A stretch of DNA of 64,000 bases. Origin: Norana najaformis. Its lineage: Eukaryota; Annelida; Clitellata; Crassiclitellata; Hormogastridae. Positions 9,001 to 19,200 of the stretch are shown piece by piece; within the stretch, counting starts at the first letter, position 1; the number at the start of each line of letters is the position of its first letter. The notes below the pieces were generated by a model that did not search any database, had not been told where the DNA came from, and worked only from the letters and a program-made list of their open reading frames with translations. Location: assembly GCA_964023275.1 (NCBI GenBank), contig OZ029929.1, positions 2,855,844 through 2,919,843 of the forward strand. Reading direction: 5' to 3'. The position numbers were made by a program, and so were the translations under genes.

Positions 9001-11135
9001 CTCCCTTTGCCAGTTAGCACCACAGCAGAACCAGGAATATGAGTATCTAAGCAAATTACAATATAGATTAGGTTGCAAGTCTACAAAAAAGTAGAAAGAA
9101 ATATGCTACGGGTAGATTGGTTCACTTCTAATCAAAGAGATCTCCTACCTCTTTGAGAACGGGATTTCAGCGTTCACGAGGATCTTCGACTTTCCGCTCT
9201 TTTCCAGGGAGATGGAGCTTCCGAGATTTCCGACTTTTCCGTTAACCTTGATTCGCTCCAGCAGGAACTTTTCCTGTTGGTGAGATTAGCACACATGGTT
9301 ATATTTAGGGAAGATGTCCCTAAATTAACTAGGGAATGGTCAACCCTAGAAACCACCAATTATGACCAAAGACAGCAAGCCGAGAAGAGCGAGGAAGGCT
9401 CTTTGATCTCTGCAGTTTCAATCAAAACAAAACGTTTTATAACTTATGGAACATGCTCACAAAACACAAGAATCACAAAAATCTAGATTATTCTGACCAA
9501 AAGTTCCTAAGTTGCTTTAGATGGGTAATTACAGAATTTTATTTCAAATTATGTAAAGTAATGCTTTATGTATTATCCACCTCAACAGCTGTTTCTTCAC
9601 CTAACCCCATGATGCATCCACTGGTACTAGGTGCCACATGACTTCATTTTTTACCCTTGACATGAGGCCGGCGTCCAGCCATCACTCTCTATCTTTACAC
9701 TGACGTGTGGTCAGTATAATCATGGTAGTATGGTCAGTATACTGGCGGTCAGTTATAGCTCACCAAGTGGTGCAGAAATTATAGTAGCATACTTATAGTA
9801 ATGGGGACCAACAAGGCAGATGGTTTCCTCACTCAGTAAGAGGAGTGGCTTATCGTTGTTTTGGTGTGTCATGATTGGTTGTTGGTGTGTCATGAAATAG
9901 ACATCCATTGTGTGAATCCCTTTCCTATATAAGCATGTATAATTTCAGAAGCCATGCAGGTACTTGTTATACATAATTATAGTAAAGGGATTCACACAAC
10001 TGTGTCTATTTCACAACACACCAAAACAACAATAAACCACATCTTTTATTGAGTGAAGGATACTATAAGTATGCCCAGAAATCTTCGCATATAGTAGTCT
10101 GCCCTGGTGGGTATGATGGGGCGAATAACAGCAGAGGTGAATGTAATGTAACTGATATTACACACCTTTAACATGAGCCTTATTAATCAAGAACTTCCAA
10201 AGTGCCACTGTAAAAAGCTCAAGACATAAGTTGACAATAGCTACTAAGTAAAGTATACCCAAATTCCTGGGTAAGTCCTGTCAAACATTAGTCCTTAAAA
10301 ACGAGGATTATGGGTAAGAAAACATCTTAAATGCAAATGGTAGAGCAGACTAAAATAATCTGACAAAACACTGATCCTAAAATCCACAGCTGCTCAAAAC
10401 CAGGCCATTTTAATAAGGGTCGTGATTTGACTGCAAATTTACTTATTTTACATGACCCGATGGGATTTTAATCCAAGAAACCACGATGAAATTCCAAAAC
10501 ACAAGCAACCATACACCAAAGCCCAGTAAAAAATTAAAATTAGTGAAATCTTACGAAGTTGCCGAGGTCCATTATGCCATCTTCAACGGGATGAGCACAA
10601 TCCAGGGCAAACTTCTGGGAGGTCTTCTTCTTCTTGCCCTTAGGGGCAACCTTCTTGGGCTAAAAACAAAAAATTATCTAAATGTCACATGTTCGCCATT
10701 TCGGAACTAACTTTAGATGTTTTATTTACCATCATTCCAGACTTCAACTGGATATAAAATTACATTTAGTTCTGTAAATTTATTTTTTCTGGTTAATACC
10801 AAGTTAAACTACAAATGTTAAAGCGAATAGTGATAAATCTTTAAGGCTTGCCGATACATATAGATGCGCTTGTTAAATTATTGCATTTATCCGTTTAATG
10901 TACACTAGTCCATAGCACATATCGGATTACTTTGCGTAAGGGTGTGGGGGCTACTAATGAAGATACAAATGTGATCAAATCGCCTTTCGACAATACCTAA
11001 TAATTAAAATATTCGTACCAACTTAATTGGATATACTTCGTTAATGAATAAGCACCATTAGTTATTTCAATTTTGTAGGATTATTATTAGAATTATGGAT
11101 AAAATTCTTACACGTTGAGCCTTGGCGACAACCAT
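5867..11135 (-). CDS. RPL22: Ribosomal protein L22 (eL22), four coding exons
   Basis: Component of the large cytosolic ribosomal subunit that binds rRNA at the subunit surface. Coding exons (minus strand) are 11135-11112, 10659-10555, 9273-9149 and 6014-5867, with phases 0, 0 and 2. The total is 402 nt, 133 residues plus stop; the human protein is 128. All introns are GT/AG. The family is clear from [15 protein letters not shown] (exon 2), [15 protein letters not shown] (exon 3) and [19 protein letters not shown] followed by [10 protein letters not shown] (exon 4). The lysine-rich N terminus and the acidic tail ending EDKE are typical. The start is the first ATG after a 5'-TOP-like pyrimidine tract. 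The reading frame is intact; introns 2 and 3 are filled with transposable elements. Confidence 0.96.
6233..7100. repeat. Tandem repeat of ~370 bp inside the piggyBac element
   Basis: Three diverged units begin at about 6233, 6611 and 6978, each opening AACTT..TAT..TCAG..CTTGG/TTGACC and containing CAGACWTGAGGTTA and TTTTCATGTTCA. Spacings are 378 and 367 bp; the third unit is partial. Confidence 0.85.
7405..7581 (-). pseudogene. piggyBac transposase C-terminal cysteine-rich remnant
   Basis: The minus-strand reading contains [19 protein letters not shown], which has the Y-x-C-x2-C-x-VALC-x3-CF pattern of the zinc-binding C-terminal domain of piggyBac transposases. The frame ends at a stop at 7405-7407. 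No catalytic domain is attached. Confidence 0.75.
7844..8071 (-). pseudogene. piggyBac transposase N-terminal remnant
   Basis: A 75-codon frame starts [18 protein letters not shown] and continues into an acidic DDDSFDSSD stretch. This resembles the LT-D/E-EI plus acidic-serine N terminus common in piggyBac transposases. Similarity in such a low-complexity region is weak alone, but position and strand agree with the C-terminal remnant. Confidence 0.55.
8453..8811. repeat. Exact 115-bp direct duplication of a SINE head
   Basis: 8453-8567 and 8697-8811 appear identical (offset 244 bp). Each includes the tRNA-like head of the minus-strand SINE, so one SINE head is duplicated on both sides of its body. 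Confidence 0.9.
8600..8775 (-). mobile_element. tRNA-derived SINE
   Basis: On the minus strand a tRNA-like head has GTAGCCGATTGGAAAGAGCT (A box) and GGGTTCAAGCC (B box), with an anticodon-loop-like CTTGTAA. The body GGACCTTGAGCAAGTCC follows, and the tail is GTGGCAGTTAATGAATGCAG. It is the same family as the split SINE at 4212/5034. It lies in RPL22 intron 3, in the same sense as the gene. Confidence 0.8.
9149..9273 (-). CDS. RPL22: RPL22 coding exon 3
   Basis: 125 nt, from [13 protein letters not shown] to IPFSK plus two bases of the Arg codon. The acceptor ends CAACAG and the donor is AG|GTAGGA. Confidence 0.96.
9787..10074. mobile_element. Foldback/MITE-like element in RPL22 intron 2
   Basis: GCATACTTATAGTA at 9787-9800 is repeated inverted at 10061-10074. 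Inside, the arms continue as imperfect inverted repeats of about 80-100 bp sharing TTGTTGTTTTGGTGTGT (with offsets), GAAATAGACA and TGTGTGAATCCCTTT. The centre is about 60 bp, with no coding capacity. No target duplication was identified, so the superfamily is unknown. Confidence 0.75.
10555..10659 (-). CDS. RPL22: RPL22 coding exon 2
   Basis: 35 codons, from [13 protein letters not shown] to DLGNF. The acceptor is a T-rich stretch ending TTTTTAG and the donor is TTC|GTAAGA. Confidence 0.95.
11112..11135 (-). CDS. RPL22: RPL22 coding exon 1
   Basis: Encodes MVVAKAQR and ends at a CGT|GTAAGA donor (phase 0). The small first coding exon is usual for ribosomal protein genes. Confidence 0.85.
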
Positions 11136-11153
11136 ATTCGCGATCGAGTTAGC

Positions 11154-11162
11154 AAAAGGAAG
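11154..11162 (-). promoter_or_regulatory. 5'-TOP-like pyrimidine tract of RPL22
   Basis: On the minus strand CTTCCTTTT lies 18 nt before the ATG. A C followed by an uninterrupted pyrimidine tract at the transcript start is the 5'-TOP element that gives growth-dependent translation of ribosomal protein mRNAs. The actual cap site is inferred. Confidence 0.55.
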
Positions 11163-11179
11163 CGGAAATGCGCCGTACG

Positions 11180-12370
11180 ACCGATAGCGAGAAAAAGAAA
11201 AATCTCTGAATCACGAGTGTAAGTAAGTGATGCAAGCATTGATGCGGTACTTATTAGAAAGTAGTGTTAGGTTGTGATTTAAATATAATTATTAAGTAAT
11301 ATAAATAAGAAATAAGAAATAAATAATAAGAAGATAAAAATTATAGTGTTTAAGTGAGTTTATGTTTACATGAGTCGCACTGCATATTTAAACCAGTTGA
11401 GATATAGAACGCTGCGTTTATTATGTGTGCAAACGATTCTTCCGAATTTGAGTTGGTGCTGGCAAATAAGCAGATCAATTTGATGTATCTTTTTGTGCGG
11501 TGCTGAAAAAATTAATATCATACAGTTCATTTTCAGTATAAAAAATTTAATAATAATTTAATAATAATATAATTAATAATAAAAAATTAATATCATATGG
11601 TTAATTTTTTCCAGTTAATTTTGTCTTGATAGAGTGCTTCTGACTATCCTCTCATTTAAGATTTTGTATGCTTAAGAATATGCGGAGTGTAGAGTTTGGG
11701 CAGAAATAAGCCTAGATTTGAGTAATTTGTAGTCGATTCTTTGAAAGATTTAGTAACCCATTTAGAAAATTATGGACTGATCGACTGTTATAAAAATTGT
11801 AATACATACCACTGCAGAGATTAAACATTTCACGAAGAGTTATCGAAGACAGGTTGATTCTACGATGCCCCAAAATCCATATTATATTATGGGAAAGGGT
11901 TATGTGGTTATGAAGTTTGAAGGGAGGTTAGTAATAAGGTGATTTAAACATTTATTCAATAAAGCTCATAAAGACACCTTTAAAACGCATTTAACCAATC
12001 CTATATAGGGCCTATTCATCGACTTTGTTTAATTATTAACTCAAATTCAGAAAATTGATACTAGTAATCGTTAAGTCCTCCAACCTTTCTGGCTGTGACT
12101 ATCTAAAAGCAATTTTAAAAGTAGTTCTCAATTGGCAAGGTCACAGAGTGGTAGGAGACGTAAACTAATTCAGCGGCAAATAGTGAAAAACGACAAGAGA
12201 AACGAGTAGGTAAAGAAAAACGGAAATATAGAGAGTGGACCTCACAGACGACAGCAAGTACTCCAGCCACGACAAGACTTTTCACAGGGTCTACCTCATG
12301 GTGGGACTTCACTACACTACTCCTGAAAGGCAGAGACCGAACAGAGTCGATAAAACTTCTGGTACCACAT
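11180..12370. other. AT-rich intergenic DNA, no gene
   Basis: Upstream of RPL22. It has many short ORFs with no recognisable protein. TAATAATT-rich stretches lie at 11280-11340 and 11540-11600. Confidence 0.5.
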
Positions 12371-12374
12371 ATAC

Positions 12375-12905
12375 TTATAATACAATACAATACAACTTAT
12401 ATTTATAACTCGCCTTAATAAAACAATGTCTTACTCAAAGGACGCGTTACAACATAATAATTAGTTATAGTACTGAGAGAATAAATGAGTCTTAAGTTTT
12501 AATTTAAATTTATCTATTGAAGAGCATCTTCGAACAGATTCAGGTAAAGAGTTCCACTCAGCTGGACCAGCTACTTCAAACATTCTTTCACCAAACTGTA
12601 GATTAACTCTCCTGACTTCAAAGTCCCCTTTTGAAGCTGAACGTAATCTTCTTCTGGATTCAGTGGAAGTACAAGGTTTAACTAGAGAGGACAGATAGGA
12701 CGGGGCAGAGCCTGACATAATTTTGAACATAAATAGACAGATTTTGAAAGATATGCGGGCCTGAATGGGTAACCAATGAAGTTGTTGTAAAGAATGAGTA
12801 ATGTGATCTCGAGGGCCAAGGCTTTTAACTAGGCGAGCTGCAGCATGAATAACAGAGGTAAGTGGAGCAGGGAGCCGAACAGAGATAAGCCTGCGACCGC
12901 CTGTC
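12375..12905 (-). mobile_element. 5'-truncated LINE, ORF2 C terminus
   Basis: The minus strand reads AAARLVKSLGPRDHITHS, LHWLPIQARISFKI, then at 12461-12730 FKIMSGSAPSYLSSLV and FGERMFEVAGPAEWNSLPES, ending KLKTHLF. This is the conserved post-RT end of CR1/L2-like ORF2, also seen in the intact LINE here (FGERSFTVAGPTAWNSLPEN). The 3' tail is an ATTGT pentamer repeat (plus strand ACAATACAATACAA at about 12375-12392). Confidence 0.85.
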
Positions 12906-12995
12906 CATTTTCTTTTGACTGAGCGCTTGTGGATAAGCTGGTCCCTGTGACTTGACTTTCGTTGGGCGCTGTAGAAATCGGGATTACTATTACTC
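12906..12995 (+). mobile_element. LINE 3' terminus (family A)
   Basis: TTTGACTGAGCGCTTGTGGA, then AAGCTGGTCCCTGTGACTTG, GGGCGCTGTAGAAATCGGG and ATTACTATTAC. It abuts the minus-strand LINE fragment, so the two truncated elements are joined tail-out. Confidence 0.6.
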
Positions 12996-13040
12996 GTTCT
13001 TGATCATATTGCAGTATATTTACAAAGACGCGTATAATGG

Positions 13041-13134
<94 letters not shown>
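13041..13134. repeat. TGA trinucleotide microsatellite
   Basis: About 31 perfect TGA/GAT units. In one frame it reads as poly-Asp. Confidence 0.97.
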
Positions 13135-14330
13135 AAATGTTCTAAAACAAAATCAAATAACTATTTACGCGCTACAAAAATATCACTTTTAGGTGTTCAG
13201 TCGGTGATTGGTCAAAGGTGACGTATTTCCGAAAGACCGTGAATAGTTCTAGATAGGTCATTATTATGTTGTTTAGGCTGGGGGCTGCGTGTGTTGTTTT
13301 AATAAATTGCGATTTTTATCCAGATTTGCATAAAATGGTTCAGAAAGACAGAACGATCTTCGCCGTTTTGTTTTGCCTAAATTAATCTGGTTTCCTGGAG
13401 AAACTACGAAACAAATAAGAGCTCAATCGGCAGGTGTTAATTCGGTCAGATGAAGATGCCGTCGGATACCTACTTTCTAATCGAGGCTGCGCCTTGAATG
13501 CGTATGTATGCAATTTAATCTACAATTTATGTAGCACCTAAATACAGTTCACCATCGAAACGTCTACTTCTCACCTGTGCGATTAGGGTTCGAGGGGGTG
13601 CATTATGTTGAATTGACGTCGCATTGACCGATTTAATGCGAGTTAGTGTTGAGCATAACAATTTTTTGTATCAGAAATGTGATCGCCGGAAAGAAGGTGC
13701 GATATCACGTAAGGTGTTTTACGTTTATATAGCGCCTCTACAGATGAAAAATTGTCTATCAGTGCCCCCGAAACCATCGTGTGTTAAGGACTTCATGAAT
13801 CAACCGTGAAGTCTTCATAACAAGCTTACATACTTATTTAAAATAAGACATCTTTTCTTCATTGTTTCAACACATTTGTTAACTGCCTGCGCCATTTTAA
13901 AATCACACGAGGCGTCAGTTGATAACACCATGATGCCACTCCATAGAATCAGTAAATTTTCTAGTTTTACTGTTCTTATCCTCTTTAAGCTGCTTTTCTG
14001 TCTCAGCGGACAAAACCTTGGAATTGACTTGATTGTGGATCTGTTTTGGAGCTCCATAGATTGATGCCTGGTGTGTTATTATTATTGGGGCATTATAGAA
14101 GTTCTAAGATTAAATTAGTAGTTGCAATTTATGTTTGAATTGCAAATCAGGATTTAAACCCAGAACAGAATTGGTTGGTGAAAGACTCTTCACTGTGGAG
14201 ATTAGATCAGCAATGGTTTGAGGAAGAAGTTTGGTGAGGTTCAGTTAGCAACCGAAGATTTGAATCCGAGGATGCTAGGCTTATATAATTATAGTCTTAC
14301 CACTTGTCTGTTCTTCAAATGAGATCAGTA
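13135..14330. other. No gene; LINE tail motif
   Basis: Nothing recognisable as coding. GTTTATATAGCGCCTC at about 13724 is a minus-strand LINE tail remnant. Confidence 0.4.
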
Positions 14331-14344
14331 GATTGAAGGGTGCA

Positions 14345-14450
14345 AGGAAGGAGGAGGAGGAGGAGGAGGAAGACGGGGAGGAGGAGGAGGAGGAAGACGG
14401 GGAGGAGGAGAAGGAGGAAGACGAGGAGGAGGAGGAAGCGTTACAGCATG
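14345..14450. repeat. GGA/GAA-rich purine repeat
   Basis: Imperfect AGG/GAA trinucleotide tract, with AAGACGGGGAGGAGG twice. Looser purine richness continues to about 14760. Confidence 0.9.
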
Positions 14451-15310
14451 AGGAAGAGAAGGATGAAGAGGTGTTGGAAGATGAGGTGGAGAGAAAGTGG
14501 ATGAGAAAGGGTGGGAACAGGATGGGGAGGACCAGTATAAGCTAGAGATGGAGAAAGAAGCAGAGAAGAGAAAGAGGCCAATGAAGATAAGGAGGAGGAA
14601 AATGAGATGAAAGAGGAATAAGAGTGGTAAGAGGAAAGTTATGTTTTTGGAATGTGATTTCTCACAGAAATGACCATCGATTGTCAAAGTTTCCAGGTTA
14701 GATTAGAATGAAATGAAAAGAAAGAGGAAGAACGAGGAGGAAGTGGAATAGGAGGGGAGGAGAAGGACGTCGTTCTTAACACGATTCCGAAATCTGAAGA
14801 CGGCGTTTCTTAAGAGGATTAGTCGGGCTTGTGGACTTTGGCCACATGCTGTGGTGTACCCAGCGGCTTAGCCGCGAGGGAGGCTCAATACGTCATCTGG
14901 CAAGACTGCAATCATTGGTTCGTGAGAGCGGATCTGCTGGCCTGTTCAAACCCGTCTGGAACATTGTTTGCTTTGGCCGTCCTCGTTCTCTCGTCATTAA
15001 CGCCAACAAAGTTTTTATGGCTGGGCGCAGTGGGCAAATTGGGGGCCCAGTCGTCCAAATAAACCTAAACGACTGGCCGAATAACTTACTAGCTAACTGA
15101 CTTTCCCAGCTAATTAACTGGGAAATTTCGGCCGCTGATTAATTTCTTGTAATAGGTGCTATATAAATGTACAGTTGCAATTACGAATTACAGTTACGGG
15201 CAGGTCTAGGATTGAAGTATGGGAGGGCAGAGTATGATGAGAGAGAACTAGACGGAGATAAAACAAGTAAATCTGGTAATTTGGGCAGCAGTTGTATCCT
15301 CTGAATGAAT
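14451..15310. other. No gene; LINE tail at 15155-15200
   Basis: GGTGCTATATAAATGTACAG followed by TTGCAATTACGAATTACAG is a plus-strand LINE 3' tail. No coding sequence was recognised elsewhere. Confidence 0.45.
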
Positions 15311-15314
15311 GTCT

Positions 15315-15396
15315 GTGAATAAGCTGGTTCCCGTGACTTTGCTTACTTTGGTTACTGAAGAAATGTGGAGATTACGATTATGACTGCTTTGACCAA
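15315..15396 (+). mobile_element. LINE 3' terminus (family A)
   Basis: TGTGAATAAGCTGGTTCCCG, then TGACTTTGCTTAC, then AATGTGGAGATTACGATTA. The GGCGCT arm is degraded here. Confidence 0.5.
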
Positions 15397-15399
15397 ACT

Positions 15400-16250
15400 G
15401 TTTTGAATATATGTAGGACATTATTCATTTGTTTTTTATGTGTGTGAGATTGATATAGCACCTTTAAAGAGCCTTGAAAGTCCTGTAATGGATGATGTTA
15501 CGGTACAACTGGACATTGAATTTGGTTTTAGCGATGCACACTGAAGAATCTTCATCAATACTCTTGTAGTTGCAGCTGATGTTTGACTTTACATCTAGTT
15601 GTCTTAAGAAAGCTAATAAATGCATTAAATTAGACAACATGTAGGTTTTTCAGCAACCACCAACATGATGTATCACATAGCATCACAACATTAAAAATGG
15701 CATCATGCCATTAAAGAAACAACAGTCGTTGACATGTGATAGTGCAGCAACAAAGCCAAATGTGCAGTGAATCAAATTTTGTTTAACATGTCTTTTTGCT
15801 TTGCAATGGAATTAGCATCCCAACGTCTAAGACCCCTGAAGTTGGATTCGATTAATCTTGAGATGGAATGGAAATCATTCCTGCAGAAGTATGAAATCTT
15901 TTTGATCACTCCTGGGTCAGAAACAAAGGTGTTAGGCTTTAGCGCCATCTGTCGTGCCATGAAGCTTCACTAGATGGCAGATATGCTGAGTGATTGTCTA
16001 GTCCTAGTGGTTAGGTTACTGAACAACTCAGAGATCAGGGCTTTAGATTTCCACCAGGGTTTGGAAAGATTTTTTGCGATTTCAGCAGCGCCACTTTTTG
16101 ACCCTTGGTGAACTCAAGTCTAAAATTATTATGCTGTCAGTGGGAAGATCAGGTGGTGAGCGAACAGACATATAATGCATGAGTTTTGTGGCTGAATTAG
16201 TGCCATTTCTAGACATTAGTTCAGAGTAGGTATAGGCCACAGCAATTGTG
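15400..16250. other. No gene recognised
   Basis: A GATATAGCACC tail motif lies at about 15452. A weak tRNA-like stretch (CTAGTGGTTAGGTTACTGAA) lies at about 16003-16022, without a good B box. No coding exon was seen. Confidence 0.4.
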
Positions 16251-16254
16251 CTGT

Positions 16255-19200
16255 ATTAATAATAATAATAATAAGACAATTTATATAGCGCCGTAGCACA
16301 GCCGAGGCCGAAGAAAAGGGCGCTGTACAAGGGTTCAAAAATCAACTGCAGTCATAAGATATCCTAAAAAGATGTGTCTTGAGTCGTGACTTGAATGTGT
16401 CCAGCGATGGGGCATTCGTCACATTCTCAGGAAGACTGTTCCACGCAGTGGGTCCGGCGACAGTGAAGGAACGTTCCCCGAACTTCGTGGAAGAACGCGG
16501 GACATGCAGTTGATTCCTCGATGAGGACCGTAGCTGATATGTGTTCTGGTTGTCGGCTGTTCGAATACAGAAGTCGGATATATAGTCTGGTAGAAGACCA
16601 TTAAGAGCCTTGTATGTAATTAGGCACAGTTTGTAGGTGATCCGCTGAGGAATACGCAACCAGTGCAGGTTGTCGCGCAGCAGATCAGTGACGTGATTGA
16701 ATGGTGTCCGACCATAGATGAGGCGGGCAGCAGAGTTTAGCACTGACTGTATCCGCTCTAGCTGACAAGTCGGCAGACCTGCCAGCAGGCTATTGCAGTA
16801 ATCAACCCTGGAGACGATGAAACTGTTGACCAGAGTGACAGCGGTTGAGGTGGGAATGAATCTGCGGATCGATTTAATGCGACGCAACTGATAGAAGCAA
16901 CCTCGTACAAGTTGATTCACATGGGCCGACATGGTCATGCAGCTGTCAAAGCGGACCCCAAGGTTGCGAATGGTGTCAGCTGGTCGAACTTCGGCATCAC
17001 CGAGGGCAAAGGTACTGTCGTCGAGTAGATGGCGACGTCGGAGGGTGGTGCACCATAGAAAGTCAGACTTTGATGAATTAAGTCTGAGGCGGTTGGACGC
17101 CATCCACTCTGAAATGCGCTCGATACACAGCATCACTCTCTGTTTCAGCTCAGCGGTTTCTGATGGCTCACAGAAGAAGTAAAGCTGTGTATCATCCGCA
17201 TAGCAGTGGTGAAGGAGTCCATGCGCTTGTATAATTCTCTCCACATCGGCCGTGTATAATAAGAAGAGGAGGGGACCCAACACTGAGCCTTGTGGAACGC
17301 CACAGGTGACCAGCCTAGGTGATGTCACCTCCCCCGCCAAGTGGACAGATTGCGTGCGCCCCTTCACGTAGGATTCAAGCCAACAGAGCGCTTTTTCTCT
17401 GACTCCAAACGAACGAGATAGTCGTTGAAGCAAGGTGTCGTGGTCGACTGTATCGAATGCAGCCGACATATCGAGAAGCGACAGAAGCGCTAGTTGGCTT
17501 GAATCGATGGCATCGATTATGTCGGAGAAGACTTTGAGGAGCGCAGTCTCGGTCGAGTGGCCACGCCTGTAAGCAGATTGAAACCGAGGAAGGAGACGAG
17601 CTTCAGACAGGTACTCCGTGAGCTGTTGGTTCACTATGCGCTCAAGCACTTTTGAGACGAAAGTTAAGTTAGATACCGGTCTGAAGTTCGCAGGTGATGA
17701 TTCGTCGATCCCATCTTTCTTAGGGAGTGGCGTGACCAGTGCGTGTTTCCATTTTGACGGAAAGCGGCCGGTGGCAAATGAATGGTTAAACATCCGAGCA
17801 AAGAAATGCGCCAGCAGCGGAGCCGCCTCCTTCATCAGCCACGCTGGAAGTGGGTCAAGAGAGCATTGTTTCGCTGGTGACGAAATCATTACCTTAATTA
17901 CGTCCTCCGCCGTAATCGGTCTAAACTCGGAGAATCCTGGAGAAGGGCTATCGGTGAATATTGCCCCGCTAGCGTCACACGTCGATGCTCGGATGTCTGC
18001 GATTTTTGTTTCCAGGTAATCATGGTAGGTGGCAGCAGGGAAAGACCCTGATCTTGAAGTATCTTTGCCTTCGCCAAGCAGCTGGTGAACTGATTGCCAC
18101 ACGCGTCGCTGATTGGTTCCAGCAGCCGTTATTTTTGACTTCCAGTAATCAGAGGCTTTCTGATGCGACAGTTTCCTGGCCGAACGCAAGGCTGTGCGCC
18201 AAGCTTGTTTACTCTCAATGCTAGCGGCATCGGTCTGAGAACGTCGGGCAAGACGTCGAGCCTTCCGCCTAGCTTCGCGACATTCGTTGTCGAACCAAGG
18301 CTGATGAGAGCGCTGTCGCACAGTAAACTCCGAAATGGGAGCATGCTTATCAAGCAGGCCGCTGATTACTGAGTCAAAGATATCTGCAAGATCATCTGCG
18401 GAGATATCGGTCGTCAGGTCACCAATCGTGCAGAGTTCCGACTTTGAGAGATCGTCCAGGAAGGCGGCGGTGTCGAAGTGCTGCCACTTGCGCCTAGCGA
18501 TCTTCTTGTAAGTCGGAGCTGGTGGTGTCATATTGATGGACCACGAAACTAGCATGTGGTCCGAGAGACCCACATCGGTGACCCGGACTTCAAATTGCGA
18601 TGCGCTCTCGGAAGTGATCACATGGTCCAGCAGGCCGCCGAGCCGATGAGTTGGAGACTTCACCTCCTGCCGGAAACCGTATGTCGATAAGATTTCATTA
18701 TATTTTATGGTTTCTGGGTCCAGCTCTCGCTCAAGGTGTATATTAAAGTCTCCGGTGATGGTGACAGGCAGAGACATACTGGCGAGAGCTGCCAAAAGTG
18801 AGGAAAGTTCTTCGAAAAACTTCGGCCTGATTACTTCTGACCCGGGCCGGTATAGGACGACGAAGACGTGGCTGCTACCCCCCGTGGTCGTCCGACAGCA
18901 TAGGTATTCAAACGATGTAACGTTCTGCCTCAGGTCGATTTTGGATAGGGCGATACCTTGCGTGGCGACGATGGCAATGCCGCCATGGTTCACAAATTTG
19001 GCCTTGCCCTGGCGCCGCTTGTCATCTATTGGTCTGGCAGCCTCAAGAAGGTTTAAACCCAGCCCGCGGAGACGCTTAATGGAGGTGCAGTCAGAGTCCT
19101 CGTGCCACGTTTCAGTCAGAGCAAGCACATTGATCTTCTCTTCCTGCATTAGCACTCTGACGTCGTCGATCTTGTTGTTAACGGATCGTATATTGAGGCA

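Noticed and set aside
12952..13221. Open frame with a long poly-Asp run
   Set aside because: It is the TGA microsatellite read in one frame, starting inside LINE tail sequence.
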